From NCBI GenBank assembly GCA_030611515.1, contig JAUWPQ010000015.1:1-32889 (forward strand): a DNA stretch of 32,889 nucleotides. The letters are read 5' to 3'. This stretch comes from Planctomycetota bacterium (GTDB taxonomy: Bacteria; Planctomycetota; Planctomycetia; Pirellulales; Thermoguttaceae). Position 1 is the stretch's first letter. Each line of letters opens with the position of its first letter. The translations under genes and the position numbers were made by a program. Positions 22,706-31,262 of this stretch are shown in pieces. Below the pieces are notes generated by a model. The model did no database searches and had not been told where the DNA came from. It saw only the letters and a program-made list of their open reading frames with translations.

Positions 22706-25420
22706 ATGGAATTTCGCAAAGTATTAGCGCTTCGTGGACCAAACATCTGGGCAAACTTTCCGGTACTGGAGGCTTGGGTCGATCTGAGTGAGTTAAAAGA
22801 CAAGTCCTCCAGCGAAATACCCGGCTTCAACGAGCGCTTGATGAGTTGGCTGCCCAGCATGATCGAGCACCGTTGCAGCATCGGCAAGCGGGGGGGATTT
22901 TTCGAGCGCCTGCGGCTCGGGACCTATCAGGCCCATATCCTTGAACACGTGACGTTGGAGCTTCAGTCGTTGGCAGGTACGAAGGTCGGTTTCGGAAAGG
23001 CCCGCGAAACATCCGAGGAGGGAGTTTTCAGGGTCGTCGTCGAGTACGTCGAGGAGACGGTCGGCCGGAAATGCCTTGCCGTGGCCCGCGAGCTTTGCAT
23101 GGCCGCGGTTCACGATCTACCCTTCGACGCAACCGCACAAATCGAACGGCTCCGCGACCTTGCCCAAGATGTATGTTTGGGGCCGAGCACCGGCGCCATT
23201 GTCAAAGCGGTTCGTGCGCGGGGTATCCCACTGCGTCGAATGAACACCAACAGCCTGGTCGTTTTCGGCCACGGTCGTTGGCAGCGCCGCATTCAAGCCG
23301 CCGAGACCGATCGGACCGGCGCCATCGCCGAATCGATCGCTCAAGATAAGGAGTTGACCCGCGAGTTTCTCCGTGCGGCGGGAGTACCCGTCCCGTTCGG
23401 TCGGGCGGTGGCGGACGCGGAGGACGCATGGCAGGCGGCCCGCGAGATCGGCACGCCGGTGGTCGTCAAGCCCCGAGACGGAAACCAGGGCCGCGGAGTG
23501 GCCGTCAACCTGAACACTCGCAAACAGGTGACGGCGGCCTACGAGGCGGCAAAGCAAGAAAGCGATTCGGTCTTGGTCGAAAAGTTCGCTTCGGGCCACG
23601 ATTATCGGCTGTTGGTCGTTGGAGAGAGGGTGGTGGCCGCCGCGCGGCGCGAACCCGCAAAGGTCGTCGGCGATGGAGTACATACGATCAACCAACTGAT
23701 CGAACGAGAGAACGCCGATCCGCGGCGCGGCGAACACCACGCGACCGTGCTCAGCAAAATCAAGCTGGACCCGGTAGCTCTGGGGGTATTGACCGAACAG
23801 GGTTTTACGCCCGAGGCGGTCCCACCTGTCGGGGCAGTGGTGCTGATCCGTCGCAACGCCAACCTGAGCACGGGGGGGACGGCCATTGACGTAACCGAAC
23901 GGGTGCATCCGTCCGTGGCGACCCGCGCGATCGACGCCGCCCGCTCGGTCGGTCTGGACATCGCCGGAATAGACGTGGTAGCGCCCGATATCTCGCGCCC
24001 CTTGGAAGAACAGGGCGGGATAGTCGTCGAGGTCAACGCCGCTCCAGGGTTGCGGATGCACCTGGAACCGTCGGCGGGCATCCCCCGGCCGGTCGGAGAG
24101 GCGATCGCCGACCTCATGTTCCCGCCGGGAGTGAACGGGCGCGTGCCGATCGTCGCCGTCACCGGGGTGAACGGCAAAACGACCACCACGCGGTTCATCG
24201 CCCACGTCCTTCGCGGCACGGGCAAGTGCGTGGGCATGACCTGCACTGACGGCATCTATGTCGATGACCACCGGTTGGACAACGCGGATTGCAGCGGTCC
24301 CCGGAGCGCCCGCGGAGTTCTGTTGAATCCGAACGTCGAGATGGCGGTGTTCGAGACCGCCCGCGGTGGAATCCTCCGCGAGGGGCTGGCCTTCGATTTT
24401 TGCGACGTGGCGGTGGTGACCAACATCGGCGAGGGAGATCATCTCGGGCTGTGCGACGTCAACACGCCGGCGGAACTGGCCAAGGTGAAGCGGTGCATCG
24501 TCGAGGCGGTGGCGCCGGAGGGATACGCCGTGCTCAACGCCGCCGACCCGTTGGTCGTGGAAATGGCGGCGTACTGTCCTGGCGGGACCGTGTTCTTCGC
24601 CCTCGATCCGGCTTGCCCGGCGATTGTGCGGCATCGCGACGTGGGTGGAAGGGCCGCGTTCGTCCGCGACCATCAAGTAATCGTCGCCGAAGGCGAACGG
24701 GAGGAGGTCGTCATTTCGCTCGACCGACTCCCTTTGACCCGTGACGGGCAAGTCGCGTTCCAGGTGGAGAACGCCCTGGCCACGATCGCCGCCGTCTGGT
24801 CGCTGGGTACACGGATGGACGTGATCCGCGACCGCGCGGCGTCCTTTGCCGCCGATATCGACAAGGTGCCCGCACGGTTCAACGTCCTGGAAATCGAAGG
24901 CACGACCGTGGTGGTGGACTACGGCCACAACGCCCACTCGCTCTCCGCGGTGATCGAGGCGATCGGCAAGTTTCCGCAACTCCGCCGCGCGTGCGTGTAC
25001 TCGACCGCCGGCGACCGCCGCGATTGCGACATCATCCGTCAAGGCGAGTTGCTCGGGGCCGCCTTCGACCGGGTCGTCCTCTACGAGGACCACTATCTGC
25101 GCGGCCGCGCCTCGGGCGAGATCATGGGCCTGCTGCGCAAGGGATTGGATTCGGCCACGCGAACCAAGGAGATCATCGAAGTCCGCGGCGCCACCAACGC
25201 GGCCGAGACCGCGCTCGGCTTGACAACGCCCGGCGAACTTCTGTTGCTGCAAGCCGACACCGTCGATGAGACCATCCGCTGGCTTCGCGGGTACATCAAA
25301 GTGCGCGCCGACCGAACGGCCGCCGCCGCCGATGCGGTCTCGCAAGACCTCGGCGAGACGCTCACTCCCACCGAGATTGACGGCGCCGTCTTGGCCGAAG
25401 CCAACGTTGCGGCAAAATAG
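22706..25420 (+). CDS. cphA: cyanophycin synthetase (CphA1 type)
   Basis: A 904-residue enzyme that makes multi-L-arginyl-poly-L-aspartate from Asp, Arg and ATP. It has the three CphA parts in order. The N-terminal domain (1-160) includes LRLGTYQAHILEHVTLELQ. The ATP-grasp domain (about 215-475) includes TPVVVKPRDGNQGRGVAVNL, HDYRLLVVGERVVAAARR and GIVVEVNAAPGLRMHLEPS. The Mur-ligase-like domain has the intact P-loop GVNGKTTTT (from 487), SGPRSARGVLL, VFETARGGILREGL, NIGEGDHLG and VVVDYGHNAHSL. The intact P-loop and full length argue for CphA1 rather than the shorter CphA2. No cyanophycinase (cphB) gene is in the window. Close spacing to the divergent ABC/DUF1854 pair defines a locus. Confidence 0.95.
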   Translation: MEFRKVLALRGPNIWANFPVLEAWVDLSELKDKSSSEIPGFNERLMSWLPSMIEHRCSIGKRGGFFERLRLGTYQAHILEHVTLELQSLAGTKVGFGKARETSEEGVFRVVVEYVEETVGRKCLAVARELCMAAVHDLPFDATAQIERLRDLAQDVCLGPSTGAIVKAVRARGIPLRRMNTNSLVVFGHGRWQRRIQAAETDRTGAIAESIAQDKELTREFLRAAGVPVPFGRAVADAEDAWQAAREIGTPVVVKPRDGNQGRGVAVNLNTRKQVTAAYEAAKQESDSVLVEKFASGHDYRLLVVGERVVAAARREPAKVVGDGVHTINQLIERENADPRRGEHHATVLSKIKLDPVALGVLTEQGFTPEAVPPVGAVVLIRRNANLSTGGTAIDVTERVHPSVATRAIDAARSVGLDIAGIDVVAPDISRPLEEQGGIVVEVNAAPGLRMHLEPSAGIPRPVGEAIADLMFPPGVNGRVPIVAVTGVNGKTTTTRFIAHVLRGTGKCVGMTCTDGIYVDDHRLDNADCSGPRSARGVLLNPNVEMAVFETARGGILREGLAFDFCDVAVVTNIGEGDHLGLCDVNTPAELAKVKRCIVEAVAPEGYAVLNAADPLVVEMAAYCPGGTVFFALDPACPAIVRHRDVGGRAAFVRDHQVIVAEGEREEVVISLDRLPLTRDGQVAFQVENALATIAAVWSLGTRMDVIRDRAASFAADIDKVPARFNVLEIEGTTVVVDYGHNAHSLSAVIEAIGKFPQLRRACVYSTAGDRRDCDIIRQGELLGAAFDRVVLYEDHYLRGRASGEIMGLLRKGLDSATRTKEIIEVRGATNAAETALGLTTPGELLLLQADTVDETIRWLRGYIKVRADRTAAAADAVSQDLGETLTPTEIDGAVLAEANVAAK

Positions 25421-25425
25421 CATGT

Positions 25426-25559
25426 AAGAACGTGTTTTGGAATCATTCATTTAGTCCGCCGTGAATACACGTCGGACCGGATTGACCGTGAAAAACCGCT
25501 TGCCCCGGGTGTATTCACCCGGGGCTAAATACGGATATTTCAATTCCAAAACACGTTCT
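25426..25559. repeat. MITE-like repeat family 3, copy B
   Basis: Ends AAGAACGTGTTTTGGAAT and ATTCCAAAACACGTTCT are inverted repeats (near perfect). It begins six bases after the cyanophycin synthetase stop. Internal GTGAATACAC and GTGTATTCACCCGGGG match copy A at 14371-14486; it is 18 bases longer than that copy. The inverted structure may double as a transcript end. Confidence 0.85.
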
Positions 25560-25739
25560 GAGACTTCACGGGCAGTTTCGCCGGACGCATGAACTGCTTG
25601 ACTCCCGGCAACAAATCAGCGACCATATCTATTGGTGAGGCTCCTTCCTCGGCTGAAGAGAATTCAACTATCCGGTAGTTGTGAAGGAACTTGCCACTTG
25701 GCAACACTATAGATACGTAGGGACCGTGGAGATGCACCG

Positions 25740-26978
25740 ATGGAATTTCTTAAACACACGCTGCTGAACGGCCTGGAGATCGTCGTCGAACGGAACGACG
25801 AGGCATATTCCACGGCGCTGGGGTTCTTCGTGAAAACCGGCGCTCGCGACGAGAACGACTCGATCGCCGGAGCAAGCCACTTTCTCGAACACATGGCGTT
25901 CAAGGGGACTCCGACTCGCTCGGCCGAGGACGTGAACCGCGAGTTCGACGAGATGGGCGCCCACTACAACGCCTTCACCAACGAGGAAAACACGGTCTAC
26001 TACGCCGCCGTCCTGCCGGAACATCAGGATCGGGTGGTGGCGCTTTTGGCCGACATTCTCCGCCCCTCGCTCCGCGAGGATGATTTCCGCACCGAGAAGC
26101 AAGTGATCCTCGAAGAGATCAAGATGTACGACGATCAGCCGCCGTTCGGGGCCGACGACAAGTGCCGCGCCCTCTTCTACGGCCGGCATCCGCTGGGTCG
26201 AAGCATCATCGGCACCACCGAAAGCGTCTCGAATCTATCGGTCGAGGCGATGCGCGAATACTGCCAGCGGCAATACAGTCCGGGCAACATCGTGCTGGCC
26301 GGCGCCGGACGGATCGACTTCGACCGCCTGACGGCGCTGGCCGAGCGTTGTTGCGGCGATTGGCCGACGGTGGCCAACGGTCGAAAGGCGACGCCCGCCG
26401 ACGTAAACGACGGATTTCGATCGTTGCACAAGGAAAGTGCCACGCAGCAGTATTTATTGCGGCTTTCCGCCGGTCCGGCCGCCGAGGACGGCGACCGATA
26501 CGCCGCCAAACTGTTGGCCACTATCTTGGGCGACGACTCGGGCAGCCGCCTGTATTGGGAATTGGTCGACCCGGGGCTGGCCGAACACGCCAGCCTCGGT
26601 CACAGCGAACACGAGGGCGCCGGGGCGATGATGACCTACATGGTCTGCAGCCCCGAGCAAGCGGTCGAGAATACCCGGCGCGTTCTCGACGTCTACCGTC
26701 GCGCGGAAGCCGAGGGAATCACGGCGGACGAATTGGAACAGGCCAAGAGCAAGGTCCGTTCCCGCATCGTGCTGGGCAGCGAGCGGCCGCGAGGCCGGTT
26801 GTTCGCCGTCGGCAGCGATTGGGTTTACCGCCGTCAGTACCGTCCCGTGGAGCTTGATCTGGAAATAATCTCCGGCATCACGGTAGCCGAACTTTCCGCG
26901 GTTTTAGCGAAGTACCCGCTCAGCCGCGCCGCGGAGGTGACGATCGGCCCGTTGTCCGAAGTTTCGCCGACGCGATAG
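25740..26978 (+). CDS. M16 family zinc metallopeptidase (insulinase/processing-peptidase type)
   Basis: A 412-residue protein with the inverted zinc motif HFLEH at 47-51 (His47, Glu50, His51) and the downstream EEIKMYDDQP region carrying the third ligand. The M16 pattern continues with HPLGRSIIGTTESV, the second-domain core LAGAGRIDFDRL, and DDSGSRLYWELVDPGLAEHAS. Such enzymes degrade peptides or process proteins; the single-chain length of about 410 resembles the mitochondrial-peptidase-like class, which often works as a dimer. GGAG precedes the ATG. The 180 bases upstream hold no recognisable gene. It stands alone between two repeats. Confidence 0.9.
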   Translation: MEFLKHTLLNGLEIVVERNDEAYSTALGFFVKTGARDENDSIAGASHFLEHMAFKGTPTRSAEDVNREFDEMGAHYNAFTNEENTVYYAAVLPEHQDRVVALLADILRPSLREDDFRTEKQVILEEIKMYDDQPPFGADDKCRALFYGRHPLGRSIIGTTESVSNLSVEAMREYCQRQYSPGNIVLAGAGRIDFDRLTALAERCCGDWPTVANGRKATPADVNDGFRSLHKESATQQYLLRLSAGPAAEDGDRYAAKLLATILGDDSGSRLYWELVDPGLAEHASLGHSEHEGAGAMMTYMVCSPEQAVENTRRVLDVYRRAEAEGITADELEQAKSKVRSRIVLGSERPRGRLFAVGSDWVYRRQYRPVELDLEIISGITVAELSAVLAKYPLSRAAEVTIGPLSEVSPTR

Positions 26979-26991
26979 CGAAGGTGGTTGC

Positions 26992-27201
26992 ACCGTTCGC
27001 AGGGGACTGTCCCAATTTTCGCGGCGTGAAGGACGTTGCCTTGGGAAATCGCTTGACCGCCGCGGGTGCCACTGGCTCTGCCAGTGCTTGCCTCGACAAC
27101 ACTGGCAAAGCCAGTGGCACCCAGCGCCGCGCGTTTGCCCGCGAAATGCGTTTTTCGGCCGAAAAATGGACCAGTCCCCAGCCAACCCGTGAACGCTTAC
27201 G
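26992..27201. repeat. MITE-like repeat family 1, copy B (long form)
   Basis: An inverted copy of 12033-12185. It shares GGGGACTGTCCC, the block with AATTTTCGCGGCGTGAAGG and the long hairpin GGGTGCCACTGGCT.../...AGCCAGTGGCACCC. It has an extra block of about 65 bases (27123-27187) holding TTTTTCGGCCGAAAAA and GGACCAGTCCCC, the motif also found at 4585-4625. It ends with GTGAACGCTTA. The stretch 26979-27281 has no gene. Confidence 0.8.
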
Positions 27202-27246
27202 TTCCAGCACTTTGATCGTCACGGACGCGGAGCATCCGAGCAGTGT

Positions 27247-27269
27247 GTTCCCACGCGGAGCATGGGAAC
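27247..27269. repeat. REP palindrome
   Basis: GTTCCCACGC-GGA-GCATGGGAAC, one mismatch from the perfect dyad at 10725-10747. It lies at the 3' end of the acyl-CoA synthetase/GNAT gene. Confidence 0.75.
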
Positions 27270-27281
27270 AAGGGCTTAAAG

Positions 27282-29966
27282 CTACTCCACCAGCTTGCTC
27301 ACCAGAACCACGTCTACCAGTGTATCGTCGAACTGGAAGCCTCGATTGCGGAAGGTGGCCAACATGCGGCTATTTCCCTTCGAGACCTCGGCCACGATCT
27401 TCTTGACGCCCCAGGGCTTGCCCAGTTCGAGGCAATAGTCGGTCAGCAGCCCGCCCAGTCCGTGTCCGTGCCACCGGTCGACGACGATGATGGCGTACTC
27501 GGCCGTGTTGTGGTCGGCGTCGGCCACCAGCCGGCCCACGCCGATCAGCTTCCGCTGCCCGTCCTCCTCGACCTCGGCCACGATGCCCATCTCGCGGTCG
27601 TAGTCGATGAAACAGTAACGGGAAGCCATCTCGTGCGTGGTCTGCTTGAACAGATAGCTGAAGCGGAACCAGAGCGATTGGGTCGAGCAGCTACCGAGCA
27701 ACTCGTGCCACATCGGCTCGTCCTCCGGCTTGATCGGCCGCAGAATGACCGGAGTGCCGTCCTTGAGCTTACGTTGGGTGACGTATTCCTCGGGATACGG
27801 CCGGATGGCCAGATGGGCGTAAGGACGATGGGTGTGGACCACCATGTCGCGGTCGATAATCACACGTGCGTCCAACGCCAATACGTCCTCGGGCGTAACG
27901 ACCAAGGGGTTGATGTCCAACTCCTTGATCTCGGGATAGTCGGCCACGAGGTATGAAAAACGCATGATGATCTCGATCAGCCGGTCGATGTTGGCGCCCG
28001 GCTTGCCGCGGTAGCCCTGCAACAAGGGCCACGACTTGAGCGATTCGAGCATCCGCCGGGCCAGGGTCTCGTTCAACGGCGGCAGCCCCAACGCCCGATC
28101 TCGGAAGACCTCGGCGGCCGTCCCGCCCATGCCGACCATGATCACCGCCCCAAAGACCGGATCCTTCTTCGCCCCCATAATCAACTCGAAGCTGTTCGGG
28201 TACGAAACCATCTTCTGCACGGTCACGCCGATAATCTCCGCCTCGGGTTGTTTCTCCTTGGCGCGGGTGGTGATCTCCTCGAAAGCCGTCCGCACCTTGT
28301 CGTCGGAAGGCAGATTGAGCACCACGCCGCCCACGTCGGTCTTGTGGGTGATTTGCGGCGAGTGAATTTTCAGCACCACCGGATAGCCGATCCGACGTGC
28401 CACCTCGACCGCCTCGTCGGCCGAGCGGGCCGCCTGCGGCTTGGTGACCGGAATCTCGTACGCCTCCAAAAATGACTTCGAGAGGTTTTCCGAAAGGATT
28501 TCGCCTCCCTCGGTAAGGATCGTGTCGAACACGCCGCGAAGCCGCTTGCGGTCGAGTGCGAACTCCAGCGGAATGTCCTTGGGTGTCTCGTGCAGGATTT
28601 CCAGATTTCGGGCGTAGGAGACCAGGTGCATGAACGCGCGAACCGCCTTCTCCGGCGTGCTGTATGTGGGGATACCGGCGGCGTTGAGTATTTGCACGCC
28701 CTCGGCAACCACGCGACCGCCCATCCAGGCCGTCAACACCGGCTTGTGGGCGTGAGCGGCCACCTTGCTCAACACCTGAGCGGTCGTCGTTGGGTCGGTC
28801 ATCGCCTGCGGAGTCAAAATCACCAGCACCGCGTCGACGTTCTTGTCCTTCAGCACGATTTCGACGGCCTTGGCAAAACGGTCGGGCGGGGCATCGCCCA
28901 AAATGTCGACCGGATTGCCGTGCGACCAGCAGATCGGCAGGAACTCGTTGAGCTGGGTCATCGTCTCCTCGCCGATCGCGGCCAATTCTCCGTCTCGCTC
29001 GATCAGCGCGTCGGTGGTCATCACACCAGGCCCGCCGGCGTTGGTGACGATCGCCAGCCGCGCACCCTTGGGCTGCTGCTGGCGCGCCAACAGCTCGGCG
29101 CAGTCGAACATGTCCTCGACCTGAAAGATGCGTTCGATGCCCGCCCGCTGGAACGCCGCCTCATAGACCGCGTCCACGCCGGCCATGGCGCCGGTGTGGG
29201 ATGCCGCCGCTTGGGCCGATTCGGCGAACCGTCCCGCCTTGTAGGCCACGATCGGCTTGGTCCGGGCGAACGCTCGGGCAGCCGACATGAACTCCCGCGC
29301 CTCGCTGATAGACTCGATGTAGAGGATAATCGAGCGGGTTTCAGTGGCCGAGCCGAAGTAGTCGATCAGGTCGCCCATGCTCACGTCGAGCATGTTGCCC
29401 ACCGAAACGAAGTAGGAGAACCCGATCCCTTCGTCCAACGCCCAATCGAGCACCGAGGTGCAGAGCGCGCCGGATTGAGAGATGAAGCCGATGTGCCCCT
29501 TGTCGGGCGAAGCGGCGGCGAAACTGGCGTTCAGGTGGATGCCCGGCACGATGATACCCAGGCAGTTCGGGCCGAGAATCCGCATCCCGTCGAACTTGCG
29601 TTGCTCCTGGCGGACCAACTCCTCCAGCTTTCGCCCCTCGGCGCCGATCTCGCGGAAACCGGCCGAGATGATTACCAATCCCCTCGTCCCCGCCTCGCCG
29701 CATTGCTCGACCAGCGCGGGCACGGACGGCGCCGGCGTGCAAATCACGGCCAGATCCGGCGCGTGCGGCAGACTGGGGATGTCCTTGTACGCTTGAATCC
29801 CCTGCACGGACTCGCGCTTCGGATTGACCGGGTACACAACGCCGCGAAACCCCGAACCGACCAGGTTTCGCAGCACGGTGTATCCGACGCTGGTGGGCGT
29901 GTCGCTCGCGCCGATGACCGCTATTCGATGGGGATCGAAAATCTTGTCCAGGTTCCGGATGCTCAC
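27282..29966 (-). CDS. NDP-forming acyl-CoA synthetase fused to GNAT (Pat/YfiQ-like protein acetyltransferase)
   Basis: An 894-residue protein. Domains in order: CoA-binding Rossmann (about 8-140, RIAVIGASDTPTSVGYTVLR, PVNPKRESVQG), succinyl-CoA-ligase-like (about 150-460, GHIGFISQSGALCTSVLDWA), ATP-grasp (about 480-710, IGYPVVLKIHSPQITHKTDVGGV, MGAKKDPVFGAVIMVGMGG), and a C-terminal GNAT (about 735-890, WHGHGLGGLLTDYCLELG). This is the layout of the large bacterial lysine acetyltransferases that control acetyl-CoA synthetase. His257 in ASHTGAMAG sits where ADP-forming synthetases carry their phospho-His, so synthetase activity may be retained. The nearest neighbours are unrelated. ATG at 29966 follows GAGAAGAAGG. 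Confidence 0.9.
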   Translation of the reverse strand: MSIRNLDKIFDPHRIAVIGASDTPTSVGYTVLRNLVGSGFRGVVYPVNPKRESVQGIQAYKDIPSLPHAPDLAVICTPAPSVPALVEQCGEAGTRGLVIISAGFREIGAEGRKLEELVRQEQRKFDGMRILGPNCLGIIVPGIHLNASFAAASPDKGHIGFISQSGALCTSVLDWALDEGIGFSYFVSVGNMLDVSMGDLIDYFGSATETRSIILYIESISEAREFMSAARAFARTKPIVAYKAGRFAESAQAAASHTGAMAGVDAVYEAAFQRAGIERIFQVEDMFDCAELLARQQQPKGARLAIVTNAGGPGVMTTDALIERDGELAAIGEETMTQLNEFLPICWSHGNPVDILGDAPPDRFAKAVEIVLKDKNVDAVLVILTPQAMTDPTTTAQVLSKVAAHAHKPVLTAWMGGRVVAEGVQILNAAGIPTYSTPEKAVRAFMHLVSYARNLEILHETPKDIPLEFALDRKRLRGVFDTILTEGGEILSENLSKSFLEAYEIPVTKPQAARSADEAVEVARRIGYPVVLKIHSPQITHKTDVGGVVLNLPSDDKVRTAFEEITTRAKEKQPEAEIIGVTVQKMVSYPNSFELIMGAKKDPVFGAVIMVGMGGTAAEVFRDRALGLPPLNETLARRMLESLKSWPLLQGYRGKPGANIDRLIEIIMRFSYLVADYPEIKELDINPLVVTPEDVLALDARVIIDRDMVVHTHRPYAHLAIRPYPEEYVTQRKLKDGTPVILRPIKPEDEPMWHELLGSCSTQSLWFRFSYLFKQTTHEMASRYCFIDYDREMGIVAEVEEDGQRKLIGVGRLVADADHNTAEYAIIVVDRWHGHGLGGLLTDYCLELGKPWGVKKIVAEVSKGNSRMLATFRNRGFQFDDTLVDVVLVSKLVE

Positions 29967-30245
29967 CTTCTTCTCCTCTGTTTCTCACTTAGGACCGCAC
30001 TTTGACCAATTCGCGTCGGCACACAACAACGGCCATCAGTAAAAGGATAAACCACGTATTATAGAACATCGGCAAGGAGTGCGAAAGATTCGAGGGTTGC
30101 GCTTTCCGACACGATGGCACAAGACGACCGGCTTGCATCGCAATTTACGGTTAGAGAAGTAGTAGCGGTCGCGGTAAGCTTGAAACAGGGTAAACGCCCC
30201 CCTCTCGCTGGGGAACGTCGCATTGCCGTCGGATTTCTTCCGGGT

Positions 30246-30382
<137 letters not shown>

Positions 30383-30498
30383 CCCACCGCGTCCACGCGG
30401 CGCGGAGGGGACAATTTTCACGGAAAACATATTACGATGGGTTCGCGCGACGGTGGGTATAACGGTAGAATCGCTACATTGACCCCGACGGAGATCCG

Positions 30499-31128
30499 AT
30501 GAATCAGCCCATCGACGAGGACCGAGATTTGGTGCGGAGTGCCAAGCGGGGCGATTTCGACGCCTTCGACACGCTGGTCCGACGACACGAACGGCGGATA
30601 TTCTCATTGGCCTTGCGGATTGTCCGTCAGCGGCAAGACGCCGAAGAGGTGGTGCAGCAGACGTTTTTGAGCGTGGTGGAGAAGATCGCCGGCTTCCGCG
30701 GTGAGGCCCGCTTCGCCACCTGGCTGGCACGCATCGCCACGAACCACGCCCTGGCTTTGTTGCGGAAGCGCGCCGTCCGGCGCACCGTGCCGTTGGCCGA
30801 CGACCGCCGCGAGGAAAGCTACGACGAGGTTCCACACCCGGAATATATAGCCCAATGGCGTGAAACGCCCGAGCAGATTGCCGGCCGCCGCGAAACCCGG
30901 CGATTGTTGGCCGACGCGCTCGACCAGCTCGACGAAAAGTATCGGCTGGTCTTTCTGTTGCGCGACGTGGAGGGGCTTTCGATCGAGGAGACGGCCCATG
31001 CGTTGGACATCTCAGTTTCCAACGTAAAAATCCGATTGCTCCGGGCGCGTCTGATGCTCCGCGAGCGCCTGACCCGCGAGTTCGGCGACGAATCCACCCG
31101 AGTCAGCCCGGACCACAAGCACGAATGA
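30499..31128 (+). CDS. ECF-type RNA polymerase sigma factor
   Basis: A 209-residue sigma-70 family factor with region 2 (about 22-92: FDTLVRRHERRIFSLALRIV, RQDAEEVVQQTFLSVVEKI, FATWLARIATNHAL) and region 4 (about 133-190: LDEKYRLVFLLRDVEGLSIE, then the helix-turn-helix EETAHALDISVSNVKIRLLRAR). There is no region 3, as in ECF factors. GGAG lies seven bases before the ATG. The stop overlaps an ATG (ATGA) that would start a partner gene, normally an anti-sigma factor, but that gene is lost to a REP insertion. Confidence 0.93.
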   Translation: MNQPIDEDRDLVRSAKRGDFDAFDTLVRRHERRIFSLALRIVRQRQDAEEVVQQTFLSVVEKIAGFRGEARFATWLARIATNHALALLRKRAVRRTVPLADDRREESYDEVPHPEYIAQWRETPEQIAGRRETRRLLADALDQLDEKYRLVFLLRDVEGLSIEETAHALDISVSNVKIRLLRARLMLRERLTREFGDESTRVSPDHKHE

Positions 31129-31205
31129 AGGGAGAGGAAAGTAGGGTGGGTCAAGCGCAGGAAAGTAGGGTGGGTCAAGCGAAGCGCAGCCCCACCAACA
31201 TGTGA
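31125..31205 (+). pseudogene. remnant start of the gene after the sigma factor, overwritten by REP
   Basis: The ATG overlaps the sigma stop as ATGA. Only about four native codons (MKGEE) remain before the REP sequence; the frame then reads SRVGQAQESRVGQAKRSP and stops after 26 residues. ECF factors are usually followed by an anti-sigma or zinc-finger gene in exactly this coupled arrangement, so this is probably its stump. Confidence 0.5.
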
Positions 31206-31249
31206 CTGCACAACCATGGTGGGGCTGCGCTTCGCTTGACCCACCCTAC
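31141..31249. repeat. REP/BIME left of the RAYT gene
   Basis: 31165-31197 and 31217-31249 are perfect inverted 33-base arms around 19 bases. An additional direct partial unit GTAGGGTGGGTCAAGCG precedes at 31141-31157. The same unit is at 31842-31874 and, as 31 bases, at 6659-6689. Confidence 0.9.
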
Positions 31250-31262
31250 AAGTCTACTGGTC

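Noticed and set aside
23117-25450. Long minus-strand open frame of 777 codons opposite cyanophycin synthetase
   Set aside because: It is antisense to an unmistakable CphA, has no recognisable motifs and is an effect of high GC at third positions.
25540-25737. Minus-strand frame of 65 codons ahead of the M16 gene
   Set aside because: It looks somewhat protein-like (HGPYVSIVLPSGKFLHNYR), but its start would lie two bases from the divergent M16 start and its end runs into the family 3 repeat, so support is too weak.
28590-30005. Plus-strand open frame of 471 codons opposite the acyl-CoA synthetase/GNAT gene
   Set aside because: It is antisense to a four-domain protein with clear motifs; the low-complexity composition is that of a shadow.
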